Source: Sporolactobacillus mangiferae (GTDB lineage: Bacteria > Bacillota > Bacilli > Bacillales > Sporolactobacillaceae). From it: DNA of 64,000 bases. The position numbers were made by a program, and so were the translations under genes. The notes under the pieces were generated by a model that saw nothing but the letters and a program-made list of their open reading frames with translations, was not told where the DNA came from and searched no databases. How positions within the stretch are numbered: the first letter of the stretch is position 1; each line of letters starts with the position of its first letter. The DNA lies in assembly GCF_023336505.1 (NCBI RefSeq), contig NZ_JAMAST010000008.1, positions 22,991 to 86,990 on the forward strand. The letters run 5' to 3'. Positions 44,251 through 53,981 of the stretch are shown here, piece by piece.

Positions 44251-45756
44251 TTATTCTTTTGCCAGTTTTTCCAGACGCCAGTAATTCGGTTTACCGCTGC
44301 CGAGAAGCGGGACTTCGGCAATTTGCCTGATCTCAGACGGCATATAGAGCATCGACATTTTCCTGCTCTTAATAAATTTTTTGAATTCCCGCGGTGAAAA
44401 TCTGGATTGCGTGGTGAACACAATGATCTGCTCTCCTTTTCGTCTGTCGGGGATGCTGACAGCGTAAAAATCAGACGTGCCAAAACATTCGAGTGCCAGC
44501 TCTTCTACTTTGTTCAGCGAGATCATTTCACCGGCAATCTTTGCAAATCGTTTAAGACGGGCGATGATATGAATAAATCCATCTTCATCGATACGCGCGA
44601 TATCGCCGGTGTTGTACCACTCAGCACAAGGCACAAATCCCTTGCCATGAATGAGATAACCCTTCATGACATTCGGACCTTTGAGCAGCAGGTTTCCGCC
44701 TTCACTGACTCCTTCAACTCGCGCGACTTTGGCTTCCATAAGCGGAATCAGCCTTCCAACGGTGCCTTCTTTGACATGCTGCGGCGTATTCAGAGAAATA
44801 ATCGGTGAAGTCTCTGTTGCTCCGTACCCTTCAAGAATCGTGATGCCGAACTTTTCTTTATAGGTTTCGCGAACGTCTTCTTTTAATTTCTCTGCTCCGG
44901 CTACCACGATACGCAGTGACTGGAACTGTTTTTTCGTTGCAAACCTGGCGTAATTGGCAAAGAAGAAGTTTGTCGCAACAAACAGTGTGCTTTTATCTTT
45001 ATAAATTGCTTTTGGAATGTCACGGAAATTGAGCGGTGACGGATACAGGAACGATTTCATATTAAGAATAAACGGAAGAATGGCACCGACAGTCATGCCG
45101 AACGAGTGAAACAGCGGCAACGGATTGAAGATCCGATCATTTTCGTTAAGTTCGATATATTCCTTTACCTGGACAATGTTTGCATAGATGTTCCGGTGGG
45201 TCAGCACAACACCTTTCGGCTTGGCTTCGGTTCCGGATGTGAACAGAATCACGTCGGACATCTTTCTTTTCTTCAGGCCGGCGACCCTTGATTCGACCAG
45301 GCCAGAGATTTTGTGCAGGGTTGAAATGCCGTTTGTCAAGTCTTCGAGATAGATAATCTTGACCTGCTTTTCCATCTCGTCAAGTGTGAAGCTAAGATCT
45401 GCCTTTTTAACGAACTCCCGGGATGTAATCACCGTCTGCAATGATGCGGTCTCCATGCAGTCAATTATATTCTGCGTGCCCATTGTAAAATTAAGCAGGC
45501 AGGGCTGCTGTTCGTTTTTAAACAATGCAAACAGAACAATGGCCTGTGCGGCCACGTTGGGCAGAAAAAGACCGATCCGTTCTTCGTGGCCGGCTGATTC
45601 AAGGATTTTTTTACTCATAATATTGACGGCAATCAGGAATTTCTTATATGTGAACCTGCTCTGCATATCCTCAATGATTACTTTCTTCGGATGCAGCTTT
45701 GCCTGCTTCACCATCTCATCAAACAAGTTTATCTCTTCAGGTATTTGCAAAGTCAA
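44251..45756 (-). CDS. AMP-forming acyl-CoA/acyl-ACP synthetase
   Basis: A 501-residue ANL-superfamily ligase. The P-loop is LFTSGTEAKPKGVVLTHRN (about 170-188). Later motifs are ILEGYGATETSP (about 310-321), EWYNTGDIARIDEDGFIHII (about 385-404) and the C-terminal catalytic Lys in LLGSGKPNYWRLEK. The pattern recalls the synthetase half of Aas (acyl-ACP synthetase/acyltransferase), but no acyltransferase domain is attached. TTG 45756 has GGGAG 9 nt upstream. Substrate chain unknown. Confidence 0.85.
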   Translation of the reverse strand: MTLQIPEEINLFDEMVKQAKLHPKKVIIEDMQSRFTYKKFLIAVNIMSKKILESAGHEERIGLFLPNVAAQAIVLFALFKNEQQPCLLNFTMGTQNIIDCMETASLQTVITSREFVKKADLSFTLDEMEKQVKIIYLEDLTNGISTLHKISGLVESRVAGLKKRKMSDVILFTSGTEAKPKGVVLTHRNIYANIVQVKEYIELNENDRIFNPLPLFHSFGMTVGAILPFILNMKSFLYPSPLNFRDIPKAIYKDKSTLFVATNFFFANYARFATKKQFQSLRIVVAGAEKLKEDVRETYKEKFGITILEGYGATETSPIISLNTPQHVKEGTVGRLIPLMEAKVARVEGVSEGGNLLLKGPNVMKGYLIHGKGFVPCAEWYNTGDIARIDEDGFIHIIARLKRFAKIAGEMISLNKVEELALECFGTSDFYAVSIPDRRKGEQIIVFTTQSRFSPREFKKFIKSRKMSMLYMPSEIRQIAEVPLLGSGKPNYWRLEKLAKE

Positions 45757-46047
45757 AAATAGTCACTCCCACATTCATGCCAGTTTCTCTTTTAATGGTC
45801 TATTCCCTTTTAAAACTATTTGATACATGTAACTGTCTTGAAAGTTCTGATTATCACGTATTTATTCCCTTTATACCGTTAATAGAGTGAAAAAGCAAGA
45901 TGTTACACTTTTCTATTACGTTCAGTATTCACAAATAGTTTCGAAGATAAACGAATATTCTGGTTTGAGCGCTGCGTCGATTTGCAGTGCTTTTCGTGTA
46001 TAATGCAGAGAGAACAAATGCCCGAATAATCCGAAAGAGATGATGAC

Positions 46048-47334
46048 ATGGATGAAAGAATCAAAGCACTCGTCGCATTCACGGAGCGTAAATTCGGACT
46101 GGAGCAATATGTCCTGAAAAACTGCGCATTTTACCGGTACCCCCATTTTTTTAATGAAAGAATGTACACACTGTCAATGGAGTGGGTGCCCAGGCAGGCT
46201 GATCTTTCTGACGATGAGGACCTGAATCCTGACGGAACGGCAGTTATCGAAATCGACGTGAAGACGAGGGAGACGAGAAGCATTGTTTTTGTCCAAGATC
46301 AGACTTTTGCAAATGGCGTTTGCTTTGATGACCAGGATCGGCAGACAGTCATCAAATGGATCGAACAAGAAACCGGTCTGATTTACGGCCAGCAATTTCA
46401 GCTGGAAAAAGTGGAGGAAGAGCGCCATTTCTACTTTTATGAATGTATTGACGGGATCAGAATCTTTCCTTCGGGGTTTTTGGAGATTCAATATAATGCC
46501 AATGGGCAATTAACGACATTTATTAATCACACGCAGCACCCCCCGGAAAGTCAAATAAGAAGGGAAAAAAAGACACTGAATCCGGACAGTTTGCATGAAC
46601 TGGCAAAAAAACAGCTGTCCATGATTGAAATCCCAGTTTATGAGCAAGAAAAAATCACCGCCTATTATGCTATAGATGAGGCCTTTGTCACAAATGCGCA
46701 GAAGAAGGTCATTCCGTATGAAAGCCTGATGCATGAAAAACCGGTGGTTGAACAAAATCAAGTTATGTTCTGGGACATTCCGCTTGAAGGAGGACGGTTC
46801 ACAGAAAGAGATATTCAACTGTTTGAAACAATCACCTGTGAGCAGGCTTTCTCAGGAGCACCTGGCCCGGACGAACGGCCGATCACAAGCTCTGAACAAA
46901 AACAATGCATTAATGTTGTACGCGATTTTCTGAGACAGGAGTACCCTGGCGACTCCGGAAAATGGATTTTAAAAGAACTGTATCGAGAGGGAGACTATAT
47001 CGTTGCGACCATCAAATTGGTGAATGTGACGGCTCATGCGTTTCAAAGAAAGCTCATCCTGTTTATTGACTCGAATGACTTAAAGGTATGCAAATGCCTG
47101 GATAACCAGCTTCTGATTGATTCATTCAGCCATTTTCAACCGGCAGAGAAAACAACGATTTCGAAAGAACAGGCCTATGCCTTGCTCGCACCACTGCTGG
47201 AATTCCAACCTTATTACGTCTGTGATCCGAGTACATATCTTTTTATTCTCTGCAGGAAATTAGACTGCCAATATGGTGTGAATCTGTCGGACGGGGCGGT
47301 AGAAAATCTAAATGATCTCGTATTAAACAGATAA
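46048..47334 (+). CDS. Hypothetical protein, YcdB/YcdC-like repeats possible
   Basis: A 428-residue soluble protein without signal peptide. It contains two related halves of PepSY-like strands and helices (MEWVPRQADLSDDEDLNPDG, GTAVIEIDVKTRETRSIVFV, then WIEQETGLIYGQQFQLEKVE). The layout recalls Bacillus proteins with YcdB/YcdC-type (DUF4901) domains; I am not certain. AAAGAGATGA precedes the ATG. Single gene. Confidence 0.7.
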   Translation: MDERIKALVAFTERKFGLEQYVLKNCAFYRYPHFFNERMYTLSMEWVPRQADLSDDEDLNPDGTAVIEIDVKTRETRSIVFVQDQTFANGVCFDDQDRQTVIKWIEQETGLIYGQQFQLEKVEEERHFYFYECIDGIRIFPSGFLEIQYNANGQLTTFINHTQHPPESQIRREKKTLNPDSLHELAKKQLSMIEIPVYEQEKITAYYAIDEAFVTNAQKKVIPYESLMHEKPVVEQNQVMFWDIPLEGGRFTERDIQLFETITCEQAFSGAPGPDERPITSSEQKQCINVVRDFLRQEYPGDSGKWILKELYREGDYIVATIKLVNVTAHAFQRKLILFIDSNDLKVCKCLDNQLLIDSFSHFQPAEKTTISKEQAYALLAPLLEFQPYYVCDPSTYLFILCRKLDCQYGVNLSDGAVENLNDLVLNR

Positions 47335-47367
47335 GGTGTCATAATCCAAATCAAGGGTGTGATCAGC

Positions 47368-47961
47368 ATGTTTCAATTGGATGTACCATTAATCAGACAG
47401 CGCCCGGAACTGCCGACCGGGTGTGAGGCGGTTGCTCTGGCGATGGCACTCCGTTATTATGGTATGAATGTGGATAAAGAAGTAATTGCTCGTCAAATGC
47501 CCCGGGATGACACTCCGGTTTCGCGGCATGCGGATGGATCCGTGAACACATGGGGCGATCCCGAAGTCGGGTTCATCGGCGATCCGTATGACGACGGTAT
47601 AACCATCAATCCAAATCCTTTGAAGAAGGTGCTCGACCGCTACCGGCGTGGCGGTCAGGCACTCTACGGCGAACCGTTCAGCGTTGTCGAAGACTATGTG
47701 GCAAGCGGGAAACCGGTGCTTGTCTGGTTCACGATTTCACATGAACTGCCGACGCCGAGATTCTGGAAAACGCCGGCCGGCAAACGGATCAGTTCACCGA
47801 GACCGCTGCACTGTATCGTCGTCACTGGTTTCGATGATCACTATGTTTCTTTCAACGACTGTGAGTCCACCGAATTGAGCGGCAAGGATGTCAGGGTCGG
47901 CAGAGAGAAGTTCCAAAATATTTACGATACAATGGGGCGGCGCGCGCTTGTCGTGAACTGA
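47368..47961 (+). CDS. C39-like cysteine peptidase domain protein
   Basis: A 197-residue Peptidase_C39_2 protein. The catalytic Cys is in ELPTGCEAVALAMALRYYG (about residue 17), and the His is in RPLHCIVVTGFDDHYVSFND (about 151-153), followed by the Asp/Asn position. No signal peptide is seen, so it may act inside the cell. It follows the hypothetical gene by 33 bp and could be co-transcribed. Target unknown. Confidence 0.82.
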   Translation: MFQLDVPLIRQRPELPTGCEAVALAMALRYYGMNVDKEVIARQMPRDDTPVSRHADGSVNTWGDPEVGFIGDPYDDGITINPNPLKKVLDRYRRGGQALYGEPFSVVEDYVASGKPVLVWFTISHELPTPRFWKTPAGKRISSPRPLHCIVVTGFDDHYVSFNDCESTELSGKDVRVGREKFQNIYDTMGRRALVVN

Positions 47962-48013
47962 ATTGTTTCTATTAGTGAGGACACTTGGCTGATCAAAGAG
48001 GCGGCGGAAGGTT

Positions 48014-48082
48014 GTTTATCGATCGTTGCGGTTGCGGCGGTGGTTTACCGGTCACTGGGTGCGTTTTATCGGTCATTGCGGC
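48014..48082 (+). repeat. Three imperfect direct repeats of TTTATCGGTCATTGCGG
   Basis: Units TTTATCGATCGTTGCGG, TTTACCGGTCACTGGG and TTTATCGGTCATTGCGG lie head to tail. They are the reverse complement of the CGGTAAAT repeats at 40151-40228. No coding sense was found. Confidence 0.5.
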
Positions 48083-48083
48083 T

Positions 48084-48136
48084 AAGCTTTTCCTGTTTTT
48101 TGTGCATTTGCACAAGAAGCAGGAAAAGCTTTTTTA
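48084..48136 (+). terminator. Terminator downstream of the C39-like gene
   Basis: AAGCTTTTCCTG (48084-48095) pairs with CAGGAAAAGCTT (48120-48131), followed by TTTTTAA; a small gtgcatttgcac hairpin sits in the loop. Confidence 0.85.
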
Positions 48137-48157
48137 ATACCTCTTGAATTTACACTT

Positions 48158-48213
48158 TAAGTGCAACTAAGACTTCGCCTTCGCCAAAAGCTTGGCGAAG
48201 CCAAGTTTTCTAA
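48158..48213 (+). repeat. Partial copy of the dispersed hairpin element (right part)
   Basis: Reads ttaagtgcaactaagact, a perfect 9-bp hairpin (CTTCGCCAA, 4-nt loop, TTGGCGAAG), and ccaagttttctaa. It matches the right two thirds of the full copy at 61090-61183. The remaining 48214-48545 shows no gene. Confidence 0.7.
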
Positions 48214-48545
48214 TCTGAAATACATGATCCTGAAGGTGAAGAAAAGGCGTTTTAACGAAGCGATATTAAAAAAAGGTAAATTATTTACATAAAAGTAATA
48301 CATCGTCTGTGCCCTTCGCTACGATTATTTTTAAAAAGTTGATGAGAACGGCATAATTTGTTTTTTCGCATCTGTAACAGGAGTGCACGACAAATCATGG
48401 GGTTTACAGAAGATTAATAGTAAAGCTAACTTTTATTTGTTTAAGATTAAAAGTGTTTGTTTATCATTATGGTCACGGAAGACGAAAACGGTGAAAAAGG
48501 GGGCATCTGAACATTTGGGTATTTTGAATTTCAGGAGGGAATTCG

Positions 48546-49346
48546 ATGTACTTGTCGTCAACACTTTGCTGGGCGAATGCGGTTGACGAGGTGATGGAAC
48601 TGGCAGATCGATATGGATTCTCTGGTGTCGAAGTCTGGGCAGAACACATCTGGTATCGGGGGACGGATGAAGCAGCCATTGTGGCAGCCAGTGAACGGTA
48701 TCATCAAGAGCTGACGCTTCATGCGGCAAGCTGGGATTTAAATTTATGTGCGCTGAACGTCGGTGTGCGCCGCCAGTCAGTACATGAAGTAGAGCGCTCA
48801 CTTGAGCTTGCCAGCCGCATAGGTGCCGGTCATGTGACCGTGCATCCTGGCCGGGCCACCTTGGCTCATGTTCCGTTCAGTTATGCACACTGGATGAACG
48901 AAAGTTTCTGTTACCTGGCGAAACGTGCGGAGCAATTGCATGTGAGGTTGTCGATTGAGCTCATGGAGCAGATTCCGAAGGAGCTAATCACAACGCCTGA
49001 AGCCATTAACCGTCTGCTGAGCATGCTTCCTTCATCGGTCACCGCCACTTTCGATATCGCCCATGTCCCCATGGAGGAGGATATTGTGCGTTACTACAGG
49101 CGGACCAGCAGAGTCAGCAAAATTCATTTCAGTGATTCAACCGTCGGGTGCTGTCATGTACCACTTGGGAAAGGACAATTGCCGATTCGTTCAATCATGC
49201 CGTTTCTGGAATCTGCAGATGTGCCGATCATTTTGGAAGGCTTTGACCTGAGTCCATCGCATGATGTGCTGCATGCAGATCTTGATTTTCTACAGAGTCT
49301 TGGCACATCGGTAAGGAGGATTCCGTGTGAAAATACTTGTAAGTAA
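48546..49346 (+). CDS. TIM-barrel sugar-phosphate isomerase/epimerase-like protein
   Basis: A 266-residue AP-endonuclease-2/xylose-isomerase-like barrel. Metal-ligand positions are visible: His in LTLHAASWDLN and VTVHPGRATL, Glu in RLSIELMEQIPKE, Asp/His in ATFDIAHVP, and His in KIHFSDSTVG. A perfect AGGAGG precedes the ATG. It overlaps surE by 20 bp, so it heads a five-gene operon with surE and an ABC importer. Exact substrate unknown. Confidence 0.85.
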   Translation: MYLSSTLCWANAVDEVMELADRYGFSGVEVWAEHIWYRGTDEAAIVAASERYHQELTLHAASWDLNLCALNVGVRRQSVHEVERSLELASRIGAGHVTVHPGRATLAHVPFSYAHWMNESFCYLAKRAEQLHVRLSIELMEQIPKELITTPEAINRLLSMLPSSVTATFDIAHVPMEEDIVRYYRRTSRVSKIHFSDSTVGCCHVPLGKGQLPIRSIMPFLESADVPIILEGFDLSPSHDVLHADLDFLQSLGTSVRRIPCENTCK

Positions 49347-50133
49347 TGATGACGGGATTTTTGCACCCGGACTTGAAGCGCTGGTCACAGTGCTCAAACA
49401 TCTGGGCGATGTCTGGGTCGCCTGTCCTGATCAGGAGCAAAGTGGTGTGAGTCATTCAATCACGCTTCGCTACCCGATCAAAGCAACGCCACTGAATATT
49501 TTTCCGGCCAATGTGCAGGCGTGGGCAGTGAATGGAACACCGGCCGATTGTGTGAAAATGGGCATTGAAGTATTAATGAAGGATCGGCCAGATCTCGTCT
49601 TTTCGGGGATTAATCTCGGTCCCAATCTCGGCCGCGATTTATACTATTCGGGCACCATTGCTGCGGCTGTTGAATCAACACTTTATGGAATTCCGGCTGT
49701 GGCACTGTCGCTTGCGGCGTTCAATAATCGTGATCTTAATTATCAAAAGATTCAGCAGCTTGTCTATGAAATCAGTGAAATCATTGTGCAAAACTCGATT
49801 CCCAGGGACCTTTTTTTAAATGTGAATCTCCCTTATACAACGAAGGAATGCTGTCGTGGTGTGAAAGTCGCGCCGCTGGACCTTTCCGTATCGCGTTATC
49901 AGTATGTCGGCATGAACGATCCGTATGGTAATGTTTATTACTGGCTGAAGGACAATTACCAGCAGTTGGACGAGCTGACAAAAGGTGCGGATTTTCTGCA
50001 TTTGAAGAATGGTTATGTCACGATTACACCGGTTGAAATTAAAAAGAACGGAAAACGAAAAATCGATCAGATCGGTCAGTGGTTTAAACATTTTAACAAA
50101 GAAAAGGAGTATTTTATTGATGAAAATCATTAA
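49327..50133 (+). CDS. surE: SurE-family 5'/3'-nucleotidase (acid phosphatase)
   Basis: A 268-residue SurE enzyme. It starts MKILVSNDDGIFAPGLEAL (metal ligands in NDDG, residues 8-11). It continues with DQEQSGVSHSITL and WAVNGTPADCVKMGIEVL (about 59-76) and SGINLGPNLGRDLYYSGTIA (metal Asn). It removes phosphate from nucleotides and other small phosphoesters. GTG 49327 with AAGGAGG lies within the end of the isomerase gene. It overlaps the binding-protein gene by 14 bp. Confidence 0.93.
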   Translation: MKILVSNDDGIFAPGLEALVTVLKHLGDVWVACPDQEQSGVSHSITLRYPIKATPLNIFPANVQAWAVNGTPADCVKMGIEVLMKDRPDLVFSGINLGPNLGRDLYYSGTIAAAVESTLYGIPAVALSLAAFNNRDLNYQKIQQLVYEISEIIVQNSIPRDLFLNVNLPYTTKECCRGVKVAPLDLSVSRYQYVGMNDPYGNVYYWLKDNYQQLDELTKGADFLHLKNGYVTITPVEIKKNGKRKIDQIGQWFKHFNKEKEYFIDENH

Positions 50134-51145
50134 TTATTTAACTGCTGCACTCTTGGTGCTCGTCATGCTATCCGGCTGCGGGACTTCCGCGTCAAATTCT
50201 GATTCGTCAGGAAGCAGTGAGAATAAGGTATCCGGAAATCTGACTTTCTATACCTCTCAGCCCGATGCGGATCAACAGAAACTGGTCGCTGCCTTTAACA
50301 AAAAGTATCCGGATGTGAAAGTCAATGTCTTTCGATCAGGTACGGAAGACGTGATGAGTAAAATCCAGGCTGAGAAGAAATCCGGAAAAGTTCAGGCCGA
50401 TGTGCTTTTGCTTGCTGATGCGGTTACCTTCGAAACACTGAAGGATGAGGATCTATTGATGGCTTATAAATCAAAGGAAGCTGTGGATCTGCCAGAAGCA
50501 TTAGTCGATGCGGACGGTTACTATACCGGTACGAAAGTGATGGCGACGGCGCTTGCGGTCAATACGAAAAAAGTGAAAACAACACCTGATTCCTGGAAGG
50601 TGCTGACTGAATCGGAAACGAAGGGACAGGCAGTTATGCCGAGCCCGCTTTACTCCGGCGCTGCAGCTTACAATTTAGGCGTTTTCACTCGTGATGATCA
50701 ATTAGGCTGGTCATTTTACAAGGATCTGAAAAAAAATCAGATTTCGGTTGTCCAGGGAAATGGTGACGTGCTCAAGGCAGTCGCTTCCGGAAGTAAATCC
50801 TATGGCATGGTTGTTGATTTTGTTGTGGCCAATGCGGCAAAACAAGGCTCACCGGTAAAACTTATTTATCCGTCCGAAGGTTCACCGGTGATCACTGAAC
50901 CGATCGGAATCATCAAGGATACGAAGAATGCAAAGGCAGCCAAAGCGTTCGTTGATTTTGTCCTGTCTGAAGACGGTCAGAAAGTGGCGGCCGAGCTGGG
51001 CTATACACCGATCCGTCCAGGCGTTGATGCACCGGAAGGTCTGAAGAGCATTGATGAACTTAAAGTGCTGGACGCAGATATTCAAACACTCAATCAATCA
51101 AGAACCGAGGATAAGAATCAATTTACGACTTTGTTCGGCAAGTGA
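50120..51145 (+). CDS. ABC transporter substrate-binding lipoprotein, Fbp/AfuA type
   Basis: A 341-residue lipoprotein with lipobox VMLSGC (Cys20) and a Ser-rich linker. A type-2 periplasmic-binding fold follows (LTFYTSQPDADQQKLVAAFN, then FRSGTEDVMSKIQAEKKSGK, then EPIGIIKDTKNAKAAKAFVD). The group is annotated as ferric-iron binding, but relatives also bind sugar phosphates (AfuA) or 2-aminoethylphosphonate. The Tyr pair typical of Fe3+ binders is not clearly present. ATG 50120 has AAAAGGAG about 10 nt upstream. Confidence 0.87.
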   Translation: MKIINYLTAALLVLVMLSGCGTSASNSDSSGSSENKVSGNLTFYTSQPDADQQKLVAAFNKKYPDVKVNVFRSGTEDVMSKIQAEKKSGKVQADVLLLADAVTFETLKDEDLLMAYKSKEAVDLPEALVDADGYYTGTKVMATALAVNTKKVKTTPDSWKVLTESETKGQAVMPSPLYSGAAAYNLGVFTRDDQLGWSFYKDLKKNQISVVQGNGDVLKAVASGSKSYGMVVDFVVANAAKQGSPVKLIYPSEGSPVITEPIGIIKDTKNAKAAKAFVDFVLSEDGQKVAAELGYTPIRPGVDAPEGLKSIDELKVLDADIQTLNQSRTEDKNQFTTLFGK

Positions 51146-51163
51146 GAAGGGACTGCCTGATCG

Positions 51164-52909
51164 ATGAAATGGATCAAAGCTTTGTTTTTGGGAAAAGGGA
51201 GAACGGTGCCGGGAACGGCCAGGTTCTCTTTTCCTATAAGGATTTTTAGTATTCTGTGCTTTGCACTGCTGTTTGTCTGGCCGACACTGCGGCTGGTTGC
51301 TCTCGGGTTTACATCGGAAAAAGGACTGACACTGGCAAACTACCAAAAAATTCTTCATGATCCGTACACATGGCGAGTAGTCTGGAACACCATGATGATC
51401 AGCGTCGGGTCAACGGCGATTGCGTTTGTACTGGGACTTTTTTTTGCTTGGATGGTCGCTTATGTCAATATCAGAGGCAAGAAATGGATGCAGGTGTTTA
51501 TTGTTCTGCCCTTTGTTATTCCATCATATATTACGACACTGGCGTGGACACAGCTGTTCAGTGAGAACGGTCTTGTGGCCAGAGCACTCGCGCTGCTTTC
51601 CATTCAGGGGCATCCATGGAATCTGTACAGTTATACAGGTATGATCTTTATTCTTGGATTAACGCATTATCCACTGGTCTATTTGTTTACCGTGAATGTG
51701 CTGAGACAGATTCCTCGGGAAATGGAGCAAGCCTGCCGGGCGTCGGGGGGATCAAAGGTAACGACCTTCTTTAGGGTCACTTTACCGATGGCGCTTCCAG
51801 GCATCGTCAGCGGCACTTTTCTTGCCTTTCTTGCAAGTCTGGATAATTTCGGTATTCCGGCATTTCTTGGTATTCCGGCTCATATCAGCGTGCTCAGTAC
51901 GCATATCTACCAGCAGATCATTGGATTCGGCCCCGATGCCTTTGCGAGCGCATCCGTTTTTTCGGTGCTCCTTGGAGGTCTCGCGCTGCTTGGCATGCTG
52001 TGCCAGTGGTTGTTTCAGCGACGCATGAAAGCGACGGAGACGTCCGTTGCCGACAGGGAACCTCGCTATTTTCCTGCCCGCATGCCAAAAGTGCTGGTGG
52101 AAAGCGGTATCTGGCTGTTTTTCCTGGTTACTGCATGCATTCCGTTCGCGGCCATGATGATAACGTCACTCCTTCCGGCCTACGGACTTGAGTTTACTTT
52201 GCAGCATTTGAGTTTGCAGAATTATCGTTTTGTTTTGCTGGAAAGCCCTGACACTCAGATGGCGATTCGCAATAGTTTGCGGCTGGCCGCCGTAACGACC
52301 GTTATCGGTGCAGTCATCGGAACTTTTTTCGCTTATTTGCAGATACGTAGGCCATCACGGCTGCTGAAGATCAGTGAACTGTTTATTGGACTCCCTTATG
52401 CACTGCCGGGAACGGTTATGGCTTTGTCGATGATTTTTGTCTGGATGGAACCGATACCAGGCTGGAATCCGGGTATTTACGGATCAACGCTCATTCTCTT
52501 CATCGCCTATTTCACACGCTTTCTGATTCTGCAGGTTCGCGGCAGTACAACGGCCGTGCTGCAAGTCGACGTATCTATGGAAGAAGCGGCACAGGTAAGT
52601 GGAGCGTCCTGGTGGCAGAAATGGCGGAAAATCTTAATCCCCTTGCTGCTCCCGGGGATTCTGAACGGGGCGGGACTTGTGTTCCTGACAGCATTGACAG
52701 AACTGACCGTGTCTGCGTTGCTCTATTCAGCACAGTCGAAAACAATAAGCGTTGTGATTTTCAGCTATGAGCAGGCGGGATATACAACCTATTCTACTGC
52801 TTTTTCAAGTTTAATCATTATACTGCTGATTATTGGTTTTGCCGGTTTATCCATGATTCATTTCTTTTGGAAACGGAAGGTGGGGGTCCATCATGTCGAT
52901 CTGCATTAA
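51164..52909 (+). CDS. ABC transporter permease with two fused membrane domains
   Basis: A 581-residue FbpB-like permease with 12 helices and two BPD_transp_1 domains. EAA loops occur near EQACRASGGSKVTTFFRVTL (about 188-207) and MEEAAQVSGASWWQKWRKIL (about 470-489), the coupling sites for the ATPase. AAGGG precedes ATG 51164. It overlaps the ATPase gene by 17 bp. Confidence 0.9.
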   Translation: MKWIKALFLGKGRTVPGTARFSFPIRIFSILCFALLFVWPTLRLVALGFTSEKGLTLANYQKILHDPYTWRVVWNTMMISVGSTAIAFVLGLFFAWMVAYVNIRGKKWMQVFIVLPFVIPSYITTLAWTQLFSENGLVARALALLSIQGHPWNLYSYTGMIFILGLTHYPLVYLFTVNVLRQIPREMEQACRASGGSKVTTFFRVTLPMALPGIVSGTFLAFLASLDNFGIPAFLGIPAHISVLSTHIYQQIIGFGPDAFASASVFSVLLGGLALLGMLCQWLFQRRMKATETSVADREPRYFPARMPKVLVESGIWLFFLVTACIPFAAMMITSLLPAYGLEFTLQHLSLQNYRFVLLESPDTQMAIRNSLRLAAVTTVIGAVIGTFFAYLQIRRPSRLLKISELFIGLPYALPGTVMALSMIFVWMEPIPGWNPGIYGSTLILFIAYFTRFLILQVRGSTTAVLQVDVSMEEAAQVSGASWWQKWRKILIPLLLPGILNGAGLVFLTALTELTVSALLYSAQSKTISVVIFSYEQAGYTTYSTAFSSLIIILLIIGFAGLSMIHFFWKRKVGVHHVDLH

Positions 52910-53951
52910 GGAAGTCGGGCGGACGTTTGGCGCGTTCACTGCATTAGACAAGATCAATCTCATCGTTGAGGACGGGGAATTCTTAGCCATACTTGGCCCA
53001 TCCGGATGCGGGAAAACAACGCTTCTTCGTCTGCTTGCCGGATTTGACGCGCCAACGGCCGGTACGATTGAAATGGATGGCAGGATAGTCGGGAGTCCCA
53101 GACATTCGCTTCCCCCGGAACAGCGTAATATCGGCATGGTTTTTCAATCGTTCGCGCTATGGCCGCATATGAATGTACGCAAGCACATAGAATTCTCGCT
53201 TTTACACCACCAGTATGTCCGCACAGCGTTAAAAAAGGAGTATAAGCAGCGCACGGACGAAGTTCTGAGGATGATCAAGCTTCAGCATTTCGCTGACCGG
53301 ATGCCCGCGGAGCTGTCCGGCGGCCAGAAACAGCGGGTTGCTCTTGGCCGGGCGATTGCGCCGCAACCCAAGCTGCTGCTGATGGACGAGCCGCTCAGCA
53401 GTCTCGATGCGGAGCTCAGAATTGCCATGCGCGGCGAGTTACAGGACATACATCGTCTGACCGGTGCAACAATTATTTATGTTACTCATGATCAGAGCGA
53501 GGCACTGGCGATGGCGGATCGTATGGTGGTCATGAATCGCGGTACGGTCGAACAAATCGGCACGCCGAAAGAGATCTATATGCATCCGAAAACGGATTTT
53601 GTTGCCCGTTTTGTCGGGAAGGCCAACCTGATTAAAGGAACCTGGACGGGTAAGACTTTTTCTCCGGATGAAGCACCGGACAGCCGGTGGCCGGATCCTG
53701 GCGTTTCTGAACTGTTGAAGAAACAAGCTGTCTATCCGGCCAGGCCGGAACAGCTTGCACTCAGTCGCGCATCTTCGGGCATTCCGGCTACAGTGACCAA
53801 TGTCCAGTATCAGGGAAAAGAAATTCATTATACTGTCCGCACAAACGGAGGCATCTGGCGAGTGGATACGGATCTTTCTCAAAACTATGATATGGGCGAT
53901 TCGGTCTTTCTGAAACTTAAATCAACATATGACCTCAGCGCAGAAATGTAG
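52893..53951 (+). CDS. ABC transporter ATP-binding protein (FbpC/PotA type)
   Basis: A 352-residue ATPase: Walker A GPSGCGKTT (about 34-42), Q-loop MVFQSFALWPH (about 86), signature ELSGGQKQR (about 140-148), Walker B LLLMDEPLSSLD (about 162-173), H-loop YVTHDQ (about 195), and a TOBE-like regulatory C-terminus. It completes the importer and is the last gene of the operon. Confidence 0.92.
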   Translation: MSICIKEVGRTFGAFTALDKINLIVEDGEFLAILGPSGCGKTTLLRLLAGFDAPTAGTIEMDGRIVGSPRHSLPPEQRNIGMVFQSFALWPHMNVRKHIEFSLLHHQYVRTALKKEYKQRTDEVLRMIKLQHFADRMPAELSGGQKQRVALGRAIAPQPKLLLMDEPLSSLDAELRIAMRGELQDIHRLTGATIIYVTHDQSEALAMADRMVVMNRGTVEQIGTPKEIYMHPKTDFVARFVGKANLIKGTWTGKTFSPDEAPDSRWPDPGVSELLKKQAVYPARPEQLALSRASSGIPATVTNVQYQGKEIHYTVRTNGGIWRVDTDLSQNYDMGDSVFLKLKSTYDLSAEM

Positions 53952-53981
53952 CAGGAAAACAATTGAAAAAGCAGATCACGG

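Noticed and set aside
45359..45890. Plus-strand frame antisense to the acyl ligase start
   Set aside because: No RBS and no homology features; it overlaps a clearly real gene.
50120..53951. Assigning the ABC importer as a ferric-iron system (fbpABC)
   Set aside because: No Fur box was seen, the Fe-ligand tyrosines are not evident, and the linked isomerase and SurE point to another substrate.
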